Both the position numbers and the translations under genes were made by a program. This document shows positions 29,689 through 37,087 of a DNA stretch of 48,029 nucleotides, in pieces. Source of the stretch: a virus. The notes under the pieces were generated by a model. The model saw only the letters and a list, made by a program, of their open reading frames with translations, searched no databases and was not told the origin of the DNA. Position 1 is the stretch's first letter. Each line of letters begins with the position of its first letter. Location: positions 1-48,029 of IMG/VR virus record IMGVR_UViG_3300025795_000011, one strand, 5' to 3'.

Positions 29689-30171
29689 ATGGCCTCTAAC
29701 CCCGCGATAGCGCGCATGATTGGCGAGAGACTCCGCGCCATTCGGAAAGAATCCGGCGACAATATCCAGGATTTTATCGCGCGGATGAAGGCGGGCGGCT
29801 TAATCGTGCCGAAATGGAATCGCTACGAAAACGGAAAGGAATGTCCGTCGACGGAAAAGATCATTGATATTTGCGAGCATCTCAAGATTTCGGCAGATTG
29901 GCTCTTGCTCGGCTTCGTCCACAGTGCCCACGATCTTAAGGCTCTGGCCATCTCCGGTCTGGTACAGCTCGTGCAAGAACAAAAGCCCCGGCCAATCAAG
30001 AAAATCGAAGCGGTGATCAAACATTATGAGCAACAGGAAAATCCCAGATCGGCCGATGTTTCGAATGTTAGCGAGAAGACTGCAGGTTTCTCTCGAAAAA
30101 ATCCCAGTTTATCGATATCCATTTCTCCTCCGCGAAATCGCCGAGATTCTTCGCGAAGCAAGAAAAAGTAA
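29689..30171 (+). CDS. XRE-family repressor
   Basis: A 160-aa protein. ARMIGERLRAIRKESGDNIQ, then FIARMKAGGLIVPKWNRYENG and CEHLKISADWLLLG, form a complete XRE/Cro-CI HTH domain (helix, loop, W-R-E-G, S-DWLLLG). It is transcribed away from the early operon, with the operator between, so it is the probable lysogeny repressor. No Ser-Lys LexA-type peptidase domain is present. From ~residue 115 this frame becomes Ser/Arg/Pro rich, while the +1 frame (30026-30244) looks more protein-like, so the natural C-terminus is uncertain. Confidence 0.82.
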   Translation: MASNPAIARMIGERLRAIRKESGDNIQDFIARMKAGGLIVPKWNRYENGKECPSTEKIIDICEHLKISADWLLLGFVHSAHDLKALAISGLVQLVQEQKPRPIKKIEAVIKHYEQQENPRSADVSNVSEKTAGFSRKNPSLSISISPPRNRRDSSRSKKK

Positions 30172-30244
30172 AATGATCGACAAAAGGATCCATACCAATC
30201 CTGTCAATATTGACAATTGGAACGGCAAAACCGACGATTTTTGA
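30026..30244 (+). CDS. Overlapping frame: separate small gene or frameshifted repressor tail
   Basis: A 72-aa frame from ATG 30026 (MSNRKIPDRPMFRMLARRLQ), then VYRYPFLLREIAEILREARK. Its hydrophobic pattern is better than that of the repressor frame over the same DNA. It may be a real overlapping gene or the true repressor C-terminus after a natural or assembly frameshift. Confidence 0.4.
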   Translation: MSNRKIPDRPMFRMLARRLQVSLEKIPVYRYPFLLREIAEILREARKSKMIDKRIHTNPVNIDNWNGKTDDF

Positions 30245-30264
30245 GGTTCAAGGGGAGGTTGCAA

Positions 30265-30540
30265 ATGAGTTTACTCGGATTTTTCGGCGCGCTATTGGTG
30301 CTGATCTTTTATTTCCTGCCGGCGATCATTGCCTGCGAACGCCGCGCGCAAAAGAGCGGGATGATCTTTCTCATCAATCTGGCGCTCGGCTGGACCGTGC
30401 TCGGCTGGATCGCCGCGGCGATCTGGGCGGCGACCGACAGCGTGGCAGAAAACCCGATACCCGCGGCGGGGCGGGTCAAGGAAAGCGCCGAGGATAGCGA
30501 TCTGCCGCCAGAGAGCGGCCGGCTACTCGGTCATAAATAA
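30265..30540 (+). CDS. Superinfection immunity (Imm-like) membrane protein
   Basis: A 91-aa protein with GGGGAGG before its ATG. Two hydrophobic segments: LLGFFGALLVLIFYFLPAII and FLINLALGWTVLGWIAAAIW. The LP-I-A motif in the first helix, the charged loop, then (I/F)-NL-LGWT--GW--A--WA is the signature of the T4 Imm-type superinfection immunity family (PF14373). Such proteins block DNA entry of related phages. It sits next to the repressor and would be expressed in lysogens. Confidence 0.82.
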   Translation: MSLLGFFGALLVLIFYFLPAIIACERRAQKSGMIFLINLALGWTVLGWIAAAIWAATDSVAENPIPAAGRVKESAEDSDLPPESGRLLGHK

Positions 30541-30543
30541 TTT

Positions 30544-30945
30544 TCATGGGACCGCGCACCAGCCAGCGCGCTTGCCGCCGTCATATGCCCGCGCCAGGCC
30601 GGCGGTGATGAGTACGTCGCCCAGCGAGCGGCCATCGCTCAGAATGATCTCTGCGTCGTGACGCCCCGCGAACTTGTCCCTTTTTACTCTACGCAGTTTG
30701 ATCGTGGCACCGGGCGGCAGCAGGCCGGCGGTGGTTTGCTTCGCCGCGCGCGCCTTGGCTTTCTCGTCATCGCAGCGGCCGCGCAGTTCCGGCGTGTCGA
30801 TGCCGAGGAGCCGGATCCGCGTCTCGACGATCATGCCCGGCCACGGGTAGACGTGCACGGCCACCGTGTCGCCGTCGACCACGCGGACGACCTGCGCCGA
30901 ATACTCGGCGAGAAAGATCTGAGCGGCGAGCAGCAGCGATAACAT
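30544..30945 (-). CDS. Exported thermonuclease (SNase-like)
   Basis: A 133-aa protein from ATG 30945 with AAAGG upstream. Residues 1-17 (MLSLLLAAQIFLAEYSA) resemble a short signal peptide. VVRVVDGDTVAV, IRLLGIDTPELRG and GLARAYDGGKRAGW are the three hallmark blocks of staphylococcal-nuclease-like enzymes; Asp (DGDT), Arg (IRLLG) and Glu (TPE) are the catalytic residues. It would degrade nucleic acids, possibly in the periplasm. Last gene of the late operon, convergent with the immunity gene (3 bp between stops). Confidence 0.88.
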   Translation of the reverse strand: MLSLLLAAQIFLAEYSAQVVRVVDGDTVAVHVYPWPGMIVETRIRLLGIDTPELRGRCDDEKAKARAAKQTTAGLLPPGATIKLRRVKRDKFAGRHDAEIILSDGRSLGDVLITAGLARAYDGGKRAGWCAVP

Positions 30946-30965
30946 CACGGCGCCTTTTTACCACA

Positions 30966-30985
30966 TTCGTGCCCTTCGTGGTGAA
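30966..30985 (-). repeat. CACGAAGG repeat, copy 3 (short)
   Basis: TTCACCACGAAGGGCACGAA lies between the HNH and thermonuclease genes, a shortened copy of the dispersed element. Confidence 0.8.
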
Positions 30986-31333
30986 TCAATTCCGCGAGAT
31001 CGAGGCGCGGAACTCGGCGTTGTCGCGGTCGCCCTTGGCGCTGTTGCAGCTATAGCAGAGCGACTGAAGATTGTCCCAGTCATCGGTCCCGCCGCGGGTG
31101 CGCGGGATGATGTGATCAACGGTGTCGGCAGCGACGATCCGTTTTCGGACCTCCTTGCAGATCCGGCAAAGCGGCTCTTCCAATAATTTGCGCGCGCGGA
31201 GCTTCTGCCAGAGGCCGCCCAGGCCGCGCTGCGCCGAGCTCGGCCGGCGCTCTTCGTAGGGTGAGCGGTGCGAATGTTTGCCGAGGATCAAGCATCCCGG
31301 TCGGGCGCAGAGACGTGGGGCGGAGTAGGGCAT
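30986..31333 (-). CDS. HNH endonuclease
   Basis: A 115-aa protein. EPLCRICKEVRKRIVAADTV then DHIIPRTRGGTDDWDNLQSL and CYSCNSAKGDRD give the C-x2-C-x(n)-VDHI-P-x-GG-D-x-x-NLQ-LC--CN--K HNH core with paired zinc cysteines. In HK97-type phages a similar protein works with terminase in packaging. Here it is in the lysis/late region far from terminase, so a packaging role is possible but not shown by context. Confidence 0.88.
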   Translation of the reverse strand: MPYSAPRLCARPGCLILGKHSHRSPYEERRPSSAQRGLGGLWQKLRARKLLEEPLCRICKEVRKRIVAADTVDHIIPRTRGGTDDWDNLQSLCYSCNSAKGDRDNAEFRASISRN

Positions 31334-31339
31334 TGCATA

Positions 31340-31410
31340 CGGTAAGTAGTTAGGAGTCAGTAGTCAGTAGTTTTCTGGCTCCTTTACTCCTCACTCCTTA
31401 CTCCTGACTA
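31340..31410 (-). repeat. AGTCAGTAGTCAG / CTCCTTACTCCT repeat block
   Basis: Units such as GGAGTAAGGAGTGAGGAGTA and CTACTGACTACTGACTCC on the message strand make a 70-bp repeat block with imperfect self-complementarity. It fills the gap between the 111-aa gene and the HNH gene. Confidence 0.75.
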
Positions 31411-31743
31411 GAAATAGACTTTGCCGCGCTGACGCACGGTGATCGGGATGGCAAAGAATGCTTCCCGGCCGACACCGCCGTCCACGGTGACTTCCACGGT
31501 CAATTTATCACCGACGGCGACATCCAACGCTGCCTCCAGCACGCCGCGATAGATGCCGTCCGAGGCGGTTATATAATCGAGCGTGAGCGGCCAGGTCTGG
31601 CCGGTGACTTCGACATTTTCGGAATCTTTCACCGAGGCGGTCACATCGGCATCGTTAACGAATTCTTCGGTGATCTCATCTTTGAGACCGTTCAGCTCCA
31701 GCATGTTGTCGTTCTTGTAATAGTAAAACTGCGGCGCATCCAT
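31408..31743 (-). CDS. Unknown beta-rich late structural protein, 111 aa
   Basis: A 111-aa protein from ATG 31743 (MDAPQFYYYKNDNMLELNGL). The pattern LKDEITEEFVNDADVTASVK, then GIYRGVLEAALDV and GDKLTVEVTVDGG, matches a common small late phage protein with an immunoglobulin-like or beta-sandwich fold. It is coupled to the LamG gene by TGATG. Probably an accessory fibre or decoration protein. Confidence 0.65.
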   Translation of the reverse strand: MDAPQFYYYKNDNMLELNGLKDEITEEFVNDADVTASVKDSENVEVTGQTWPLTLDYITASDGIYRGVLEAALDVAVGDKLTVEVTVDGGVGREAFFAIPITVRQRGKVYF

Positions 31744-33599
31744 CAGCAGGTTCCTTTCATCGTCACCACTCCCGCGAGCGCAGGCGCCGTCGTCACCACT
31801 CCCGCGAGCGCAGGCGCCGTCGTCACCACTCCCGCGAGCGCAGGGCGAATAGCAACGTCCGCACAAAGAATCGTCGCGACTCGGCCGGTGATCTTTATCG
31901 CGATCGCTTGCGCGAGATCTATCTCCGTCACCTGGCTGAGAGTGCGGATCTTCGGCGCCCAGGTGAACGGCTGGGCAAGGTCGCTCTCCGTCACTTGCGC
32001 AACGGCGAGAACTCTCAGCGCCAAGATTGCTTGGGCCAAGTCCGCCTCAGTAATCTGATCGATTGATTTGCGTTTGGCTTTCCCCAGCGCCGCGGCGCTG
32101 TCGCTCTCCAAAACTTGCGCCAGCGCTTTTTCTTTCAAGGATGCCATCGCCTGCGCGAGATCGTTTTCGGTCACCTGACCGAGCAGCCGCCGGAGCGGGT
32201 TTGGCGCCATCGCTTGCGCCAAATCGGTTTCACTAACCAAATCGACTGATATGATTTTTTGGCCGGCGAAGGATATCGATTGGGCGAGATCCGTTTCTTC
32301 CGCCGCTGTCACCAGACGCGTCGGCGGCCAGGAAATGGTCTGCGCTTCGTCAGATTCAGTGGCTAGGGCTATCGCCAGATTTTTCGCGCTGGCGAGTGAC
32401 TGCGCTAGGTCGGTCTCGGCGGCCAGGCCAATCAAACGCGCCTGCGGATTGATCGTGATTCCCTGGGCTAAATCGGTTTCCTGTGTCTGTCCAAGGTCAA
32501 CCGTTTTGAGCGCCGCGGTTTGCTGTGCCAGGTCGGTCTCGGATGCCTGCCCGACGAGCCTTGCCTGCGGATCGTTCCCGATGGCCTGGGCTTCGTCCGT
32601 CTCGCTCGTCGCCGCAATCCCTATCGTCTTCAGCGAGGTTAACGCTTGTGCAAAATCACTTTCGGAAATTTGATCAACGGTGTATGTCCTCAATGGTGCA
32701 ATAGCCTGAACCGAATCACTCTCCGTTACTTGGCCAATCGCTACAATCTTTAAACTAGTTATGGACTGGGCGAGATCAGTTTCTGTCGTCTGATCAACGG
32801 GTACTAACGTTGCGCCCGACGGCGGCATGAACCAGAACCGCTGCGGCCGTTCGAACTCCAGGAACGGGTTTTGGTAGAGACTTAGAACTTCGTCGGGAGC
32901 GAGGGCGCGGTTGTAGATGCGGATGTCGTGCGTAAGGCCAGCAAAAAACTCGCCGGTACTTGTTGTGCTGCGTTGTCCTGAGACAATTGCGGGGTTGGAG
33001 GCATCATAAATGATTGGACCGCTGGGAACAGTATTATTGTTATCCAACTCACCGTTCACGTAAATCAACATCGTCTCGCCGTCGTACGTGCCGACAACGT
33101 GCATCAACCCCTGGCCAAAAACCGCGCTAATCGATATGCATTCTCTGTAGCCGCCTATGTTGAGAGAGAAGGCTGCGCTTGTCGACGCTTGAGATCTCGC
33201 CAAGCTATAACTGATATACGGGTCACTCCATCCGCTTGTACGGTATGGATGACAGATAACTTTTCCGTGAGTATTGCTGGACGTATTGGCGTTGATCCAA
33301 GCCGCGAGACTAATTGTGGTCGGTCTGAGTAATGCTGTGGACGGGGTAGATACATAGTCGCCCCCATCGAAATTGACTGCCGGGCCAAATCTTCCAGTAT
33401 CCCAGCTAGGTGTGGCCGTCGCCGCAGCAAAAGTTCCGTGATGGCAATATCCACTGATATCATATAGCGATGCACCGCCCCCCTCGTTCATCAGCCAATG
33501 GCAGATGCATCCCAGATACCGCGGATGACCACGATTCGGCCGGCTGCCGAGAGGCGGTTTGATCGATTGCCAGCTAGTCTTGAGAATTTCGATAGCCAT
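31743..33599 (-). CDS. LamG-domain tail protein with 15 ESDLAQ repeats
   Basis: A 618-aa protein. Residues ~30-240 are a LamG/concanavalin-like domain: CHWLMNEGGGASLYDISGYC (W-x-x-N-E-G-G-x-x-x-D-x-S-G), GDYVSTPSTALLRPTTISLA, VVGTYDGETMLIYVNGEL and YNRALAPDEVLSLY. From ~265 to ~590 there are 15 units of about 20 residues built on (T/S)E(T/S)DLAQ. The last 30 residues (ALAGVVTTAP three times) come from 30-bp DNA repeats. Likely a receptor-binding or virion appendage protein with a sugar-binding head and repeat shaft. Confidence 0.8.
   Translation of the reverse strand: MAIEILKTSWQSIKPPLGSRPNRGHPRYLGCICHWLMNEGGGASLYDISGYCHHGTFAAATATPSWDTGRFGPAVNFDGGDYVSTPSTALLRPTTISLAAWINANTSSNTHGKVICHPYRTSGWSDPYISYSLARSQASTSAAFSLNIGGYRECISISAVFGQGLMHVVGTYDGETMLIYVNGELDNNNTVPSGPIIYDASNPAIVSGQRSTTSTGEFFAGLTHDIRIYNRALAPDEVLSLYQNPFLEFERPQRFWFMPPSGATLVPVDQTTETDLAQSITSLKIVAIGQVTESDSVQAIAPLRTYTVDQISESDFAQALTSLKTIGIAATSETDEAQAIGNDPQARLVGQASETDLAQQTAALKTVDLGQTQETDLAQGITINPQARLIGLAAETDLAQSLASAKNLAIALATESDEAQTISWPPTRLVTAAEETDLAQSISFAGQKIISVDLVSETDLAQAMAPNPLRRLLGQVTENDLAQAMASLKEKALAQVLESDSAAALGKAKRKSIDQITEADLAQAILALRVLAVAQVTESDLAQPFTWAPKIRTLSQVTEIDLAQAIAIKITGRVATILCADVAIRPALAGVVTTAPALAGVVTTAPALAGVVTMKGTC
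31761..31845 (-). repeat. 30-bp direct repeat, 2.8 copies
   Basis: CGTCACCACTCCCGCGAGCG plus CAGGCGCCGT occurs in tandem with near-perfect identity and is translated as the C-terminal ALAGVVTTAP triplication of the LamG protein. It is coding and in frame. Confidence 0.92.
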
Positions 33600-33602
33600 T
33601 TT

Positions 33603-34106
33603 TTAACTAGCCGATGCGTAGACTCCCTTTGCGTAGACCTGATTGGGATCACCTGTCGTTTCCAGTGCGGCGCCAGTCGATTGCGTGACAAAAACGACAA
33701 ACTTTCTAGGGCAAACTCCGCCAAATAGAGAAGCCACCGAGAAGGGGCCGAGATAATACACCCTGCTTGCCGTCGTATCGGTTGCCGATATCGCGCCGAG
33801 CTTACAAATCGCGTCCCGGATCTCGGTATCGGTGACAGTCTCCGCGCTCTCCGTACCATCGAATACGTCCGGCCATGAGCTATCCTCGAGCTCCGCGACG
33901 ATATACATTCGTATCTCGCCAGCTGAGAGCCCGGCTGATTCCGCCTGGAATTTTCCGCTGATCAAGTAATCGAGGTACAGATTGCTGCTGTTGTCGATCG
34001 CGGCAGATTCCCATCCCGCTATATGCGAAGCGGATGATGCCAGGCCGTCAAGATTGGTTTGGGTCAGCGCGCCGCTTGAGCCATAGGCTATTTTTATATC
34101 GCTCAT
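33603..34106 (-). CDS. Late structural protein, 167 aa
   Basis: A 167-aa beta-rich protein (MSDIKIAYGSSGALTQTNLD). YIVAELEDSSWPDVFDGTES followed by the repeated G-rich strand pattern resembles small tail/decoration proteins found in this part of siphovirus genomes. No enzyme motif. Its start overlaps the upstream stop. Confidence 0.62.
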   Translation of the reverse strand: MSDIKIAYGSSGALTQTNLDGLASSASHIAGWESAAIDNSSNLYLDYLISGKFQAESAGLSAGEIRMYIVAELEDSSWPDVFDGTESAETVTDTEIRDAICKLGAISATDTTASRVYYLGPFSVASLFGGVCPRKFVVFVTQSTGAALETTGDPNQVYAKGVYASAS

Positions 34107-34600
34107 GAGTTTCTCGCATCCGATACGTCGCTAAAACTAACCTGGCCCTCGTACACTAGAGTCCCGGGGCCGACACCATGATCGGTTGAAGGTGCACCGA
34201 TACCAGTGGCAAAGAGCCGCTCCATCCGCGTTGCTAGTCTCTGCGAATGATTATAAATCGCCTGCCGCGTGCTCTGATCCCCGGCCTCAACTGAAAAGCA
34301 GGCCTCGAACCCAGCGCGCACATTAGGCTGCGATGGATTGACCGTACCCGCAGCCGTCATGAACTCCCAAATGCGCGCCTTGCCGACGGTGAGATTGTCG
34401 ACGCGCGTCCAGTCAAAACCGTTTTGCATAATTTCCGTAATGCCGACCGAGGTGCGCCAGACGTAGAAGTCCGGCACGGCTGGCAGGTTCAAAAACGCAG
34501 CGATAGCAAACGCTCCATCAGCGTTGTTAGGGAATGCCGATAATTCAGGATCACCTATAATCGCCGCTTTGAGGGTCGCTAACTGAGATTGCGTGAGCAT
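34103..34600 (-). CDS. Late structural protein, 165 aa
   Basis: A 165-aa protein (MLTQSQLATLKAAIIGDPEL). PAVPDFYVWRTSVGITEIMQ, then FDWTRVDNLTVGKARIWEFM and ATRMERLFATG, is a conserved pattern in uncharacterised siphovirus late proteins. Function unknown, likely tail or capsid associated. Confidence 0.68.
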   Translation of the reverse strand: MLTQSQLATLKAAIIGDPELSAFPNNADGAFAIAAFLNLPAVPDFYVWRTSVGITEIMQNGFDWTRVDNLTVGKARIWEFMTAAGTVNPSQPNVRAGFEACFSVEAGDQSTRQAIYNHSQRLATRMERLFATGIGAPSTDHGVGPGTLVYEGQVSFSDVSDARNS

Positions 34601-34627
34601 ATCGTTCCATCTTTCTCGCCGTCTGCG

Positions 34628-35242
34628 TTAACGCTTGGTCGCAGCGCTGGCGGTTTCGCTGTATTCCGATACGCCGCCATCGCCGACGGCGCGGACTTTG
34701 GCTTGGTAGTTGGTTTTTTTCTTTAGTTTGGTGATGCGGTATTTCGTCGTATCGGCGGCGACGGGAATCGTCCATTCGCGCGGCGGGGCCGACTGCGCCA
34801 GGCGGATCTCCTGTGAGGTCTCATTATTGGCGTTATCGATCCACTTGAGATCAAGCGCCGAGCTGGAGACCGCCGACATCTGCAGGCCGCTAGGCGCTGC
34901 CGGGGCAGGCTGACTCGGGATCGGGATTGTCCCTGTTGCGGCGGGCGATTTTGGCGACTCCTGGAGCGCTCCGCTGCCATCGACAAACTCATGGTTGAAA
35001 GCCGAGACCTGATATGAGTATTGCTGGCCCCAGTTCCCAGTCACGCTTTCGGTGTAAGTGACGATGTTGACGCCGACTTGGCCGACCTTGACGCCGTCGC
35101 GATAGACGTAAAAACCTTCTTCATTGCTTGAATTGTCGGTCCAAGTGAGTCGAAATGTTACGTTCGAAGTCTGCGCCGTGGCATTGCCGGCAAGCGCGCA
35201 TAAAGTCGCGATCACAAGCGCCATCAGTCTGAAAATTTTCAT
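34628..35242 (-). CDS. Exported protein with two fibronectin type III-like domains
   Basis: A 204-aa protein from ATG 35242 with AAAGGAG upstream. Residues 1-22 (KIFRLMALVIATLCALAGNATA) form a Sec signal peptide with an A-x-A site. NVTFRLTWTDNSSNEEGFYV, then VTYTESV, and PSGLQMSAVSSSALDLKWID, then TKYRITKLKKKTNYQAKVRA, are two FnIII-like domains joined by a Pro-rich linker (PIPSQPAPAAP). Likely an envelope or virion adhesion module. An export signal on a phage late protein is unusual. Confidence 0.75.
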   Translation of the reverse strand: MKIFRLMALVIATLCALAGNATAQTSNVTFRLTWTDNSSNEEGFYVYRDGVKVGQVGVNIVTYTESVTGNWGQQYSYQVSAFNHEFVDGSGALQESPKSPAATGTIPIPSQPAPAAPSGLQMSAVSSSALDLKWIDNANNETSQEIRLAQSAPPREWTIPVAADTTKYRITKLKKKTNYQAKVRAVGDGGVSEYSETASAATKR

Positions 35243-35418
35243 AAGCACTCCTTTTTGAACGCGCGGATTTTTTCCTGCGAGACATTTACCTGGGTGAGCG
35301 GGCGGAGCTTCAGATCGTTCATCAAAGTTTCAAGCGCTGCCCATTTAGACGAATCGGGCAGATCCTTGACCGCATTGACGCCCTGGTCCTCACGATCGCG
35401 CAGTGCGGTCACATCCAT
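35239..35418 (-). CDS. Small 59-aa protein downstream of endolysin
   Basis: A 59-aa frame (MDVTALRDREDQGVNAVKDL) three bases after the endolysin stop and overlapping the FnIII gene start by ATGA. Charged helical protein; function unknown. Its end supplies the AAAGGAG of the next gene. Confidence 0.55.
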   Translation of the reverse strand: MDVTALRDREDQGVNAVKDLPDSSKWAALETLMNDLKLRPLTQVNVSQEKIRAFKKECL

Positions 35419-35421
35419 CTG

Positions 35422-35922
35422 TCAAACTCGCTTCCGCCTGAAGGCGTGATCGCCCAGGACGATCTCACTTGTCGGGTCGGCATCGGTTTCCCACCAGCCT
35501 GGCAGATCATGGTCCGGTCGTATCTGGCGGGTAAGCGCCGGGTTGAGATAAAAATATCCGCCGCCGGTGGGATCTTTTCTGAGCTGCCACCACGCCGCCG
35601 CGGCGAGGCCGTAGAAATATTCCCAACCCTCATCGCTCATATACTGTAAGCGGCTCCGCGCCTGGAGGCGATAGTCATCATTCCAGCAGGAGTAGGCTTC
35701 ATATATCTTCCCATCGTCGTAGGCTTTCATGTCGTTCCCGAGAATCGCGCGGTGAAGTTCCCAGCTCTGTAGGCGCGCGCGGTTGACCGGATTGAAGGCG
35801 ACGGCGAGCTGGCCGAGCTCGGGCTGATTCTCCGCCTCGAGGAACACGGTCGCGGCGAGCAGGGTGAGCCCCGGCCACATGTCCGGCGCCGTTTGAATAT
35901 TCGGTCGATCGATCAGGCGCAT
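35422..35922 (-). CDS. SleB-like cell wall hydrolase (endolysin)
   Basis: A 166-aa protein from ATG 35922. LTLLAATVFLEAENQPELGQ, then LAVAFNPVNRARLQSW, and late DPTGGGYFYLNPAL match SleB/Hydrolase_2 enzymes (A-T-(I/V)--EA---P-EGQ-AVA-V--NR; D---GA--Y). Glu in LEAENQ is the likely catalytic residue. It is expected to cleave peptidoglycan for lysis. No signal peptide, so it probably relies on the nearby holin-like proteins. It follows a CACGAAGG repeat and the lipoprotein gene. Confidence 0.78.
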   Translation of the reverse strand: MRLIDRPNIQTAPDMWPGLTLLAATVFLEAENQPELGQLAVAFNPVNRARLQSWELHRAILGNDMKAYDDGKIYEAYSCWNDDYRLQARSRLQYMSDEGWEYFYGLAAAAWWQLRKDPTGGGYFYLNPALTRQIRPDHDLPGWWETDADPTSEIVLGDHAFRRKRV

Positions 35923-35935
35923 CGCGTTTTTTCGA

Positions 35936-35970
35936 CCTTCGTGTCCTTCGTGCCCTTCGTGGTGAAAATT
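35936..35970 (-). repeat. CACGAAGG tandem repeat, copy 4
   Basis: TTTTCACCACGAAGG, then GCACGAAGG and ACACGAAGG, lies just upstream of the endolysin start. The same frame would extend the endolysin N-terminus with HHEGHEGHEG. Confidence 0.9.
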
Positions 35971-35977
35971 CTTTCCA

Positions 35978-36694
35978 TCATGGCACACTCACGGCCGGCG
36001 GCTCGGGGCCCGGATCGGGCTGTTGGTTTACCGGCACCGGCTGCAGTTTTTGGAGATCTTCCATGCGTGGTGCCAAGCCGACGATCAGCCGATCGACGAT
36101 CTTGATTGCGGCGCCGATCTGTTTGAAATAAAGAGCGCCCTGCGGCGTAAATCTTCGATTGGAAATATGATAAATGTGCTTGGCCGCCAGCGCTTCGAGG
36201 AACGCGCCGCGCGCATCGAGGATCATCGAGGCGCCCTCGTGGCGGGCATCGTTTCGCTCCGCCGGCCGCAGAATGCCGAGCGCCTGCAGGATAAAATTGA
36301 AACTTGCGACAATCGCAGTGATTGTGCCCGGCGCAGCGCCGTTTCCGGCGGAGGCTAGAGCTCCGGTAGACAGCCCGGCGAGAGTTAGTGCGCCGGTTGC
36401 GCCGAGCACGTCTGCGCCCTGGGATCGGAGACCCCAGGAAGCAAGAACCTTTTCCCCATAGCGGAGCACGCCGAGATCAGTCAGCTCGGTCGGCACCGAG
36501 ACGCTCTGAAGCTGCTTTTTGTTTTGTAGCTCGTCGAGCAGGTTGGGCGTGGAGACGGCCGCGCAGCCCCAGGTAATCGAGAGTAGCACGGCCAGGGCGA
36601 AGGCGAAGAAGATGGGGAAGGGCGAGCGCCGCTCGCCCTTACGAAACCCTTCGTGTCCTTCGTGCCTTCGTGGTGAAAATTTCGTCATCGCCAT
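35978..36694 (-). CDS. Lipoprotein of the lysis region
   Basis: From ATG 36694 the product is 238 aa. The n-region (MAMTKFSPRRHEGHEG) includes a CACGAAGG repeat, then a hydrophobic segment (PIFFAFALAVLLSITWGCAA) with a lipobox-like SITWGC. The mature part has a Gly/Ala-rich hydrophobic stretch (ATGALTLAGLSTGALASAG) and a helical C-terminus with a Pro-rich tail. It may be an outer-membrane or spanin-like lysis lipoprotein, but has no clear family. Confidence 0.65.
   Translation of the reverse strand: MAMTKFSPRRHEGHEGFRKGERRSPFPIFFAFALAVLLSITWGCAAVSTPNLLDELQNKKQLQSVSVPTELTDLGVLRYGEKVLASWGLRSQGADVLGATGALTLAGLSTGALASAGNGAAPGTITAIVASFNFILQALGILRPAERNDARHEGASMILDARGAFLEALAAKHIYHISNRRFTPQGALYFKQIGAAIKIVDRLIVGLAPRMEDLQKLQPVPVNQQPDPGPEPPAVSVP
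36650..36680 (-). repeat. CACGAAGG tandem repeat, copy 5
   Basis: TTTTCACCACGAAGGCACGA plus AGGACACGAAGG is translated inside the n-region of the lipoprotein signal peptide (RRHEGHEG). Confidence 0.85.
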
Positions 36695-36867
36695 GGCCTT
36701 TTTTTGAGCGCGATCAGGATCGCGTAGAGCAGCAGAGTCTGCACCGTCCAGCCGACAAGGGGACCGAAAACTTTGATCAGGTAGGCGAGCGCATCGAACG
36801 CCGCGATTGCCAGGATCACAAGCGAGCTTCCGAACCAGCCGGCCAGACCCCAGAAATCGCCGATCAT
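36685..36867 (-). CDS. Holin-like small membrane protein 1
   Basis: A 60-aa protein from ATG 36867 (MIGDFWGLAGWFGSSLVILA). Two membrane helices: WFGSSLVILAIAAFDALAYL and LVGWTVQTLLLYAILIAL; short basic C-terminus (KKRPWR). Overlaps the upstream stop by 4 bp. One of four consecutive small membrane genes before the endolysin. Confidence 0.68.
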   Translation of the reverse strand: MIGDFWGLAGWFGSSLVILAIAAFDALAYLIKVFGPLVGWTVQTLLLYAILIALKKRPWR

Positions 36868-37073
36868 TCGCCCTTCAGATAGCCGGCCAGTGCGCCGGCG
36901 AACGTGACGCCGAGATTGCTCGTCAGATTTGACAGAGTCACAATGTGCATGTCGGCGAGTAGCGCGAAAAGAAAACTCGCGCCCAGGCCGGCGACAAACG
37001 ACGCCTTGACCTTGGAGGCGAAGTGTTCGTTCACCGCTTTGGCGGCTTCCGCAACGGGTTTTCCTAGATCCAT
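36864..37073 (-). CDS. Holin-like small membrane protein 2
   Basis: A 69-aa protein (MDLGKPVAEAAKAVNEHFAS). An amphipathic N-terminal helix precedes two hydrophobic segments (ASFVAGLGASFLFALLADM and LGVTFAGALAGYL). Candidate holin or antiholin by position. Confidence 0.65.
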   Translation of the reverse strand: MDLGKPVAEAAKAVNEHFASKVKASFVAGLGASFLFALLADMHIVTLSNLTSNLGVTFAGALAGYLKGE

Positions 37074-37087
37074 TGGTCAAAGCCCTC

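Noticed and set aside
31761-31845. CRISPR-like direct repeats
   Set aside because: The repeats are contiguous without spacers, in frame inside a coding gene, and no cas gene is present. No CRISPR array was seen anywhere in the window.
31744-31866. N-terminal extension of the 111-aa protein with CARGSGDDGA repeats
   Set aside because: It is the alternative-frame translation of the 30-bp repeats of the LamG gene; the ATG at 31743 overlaps the LamG stop and fits the homologous start.
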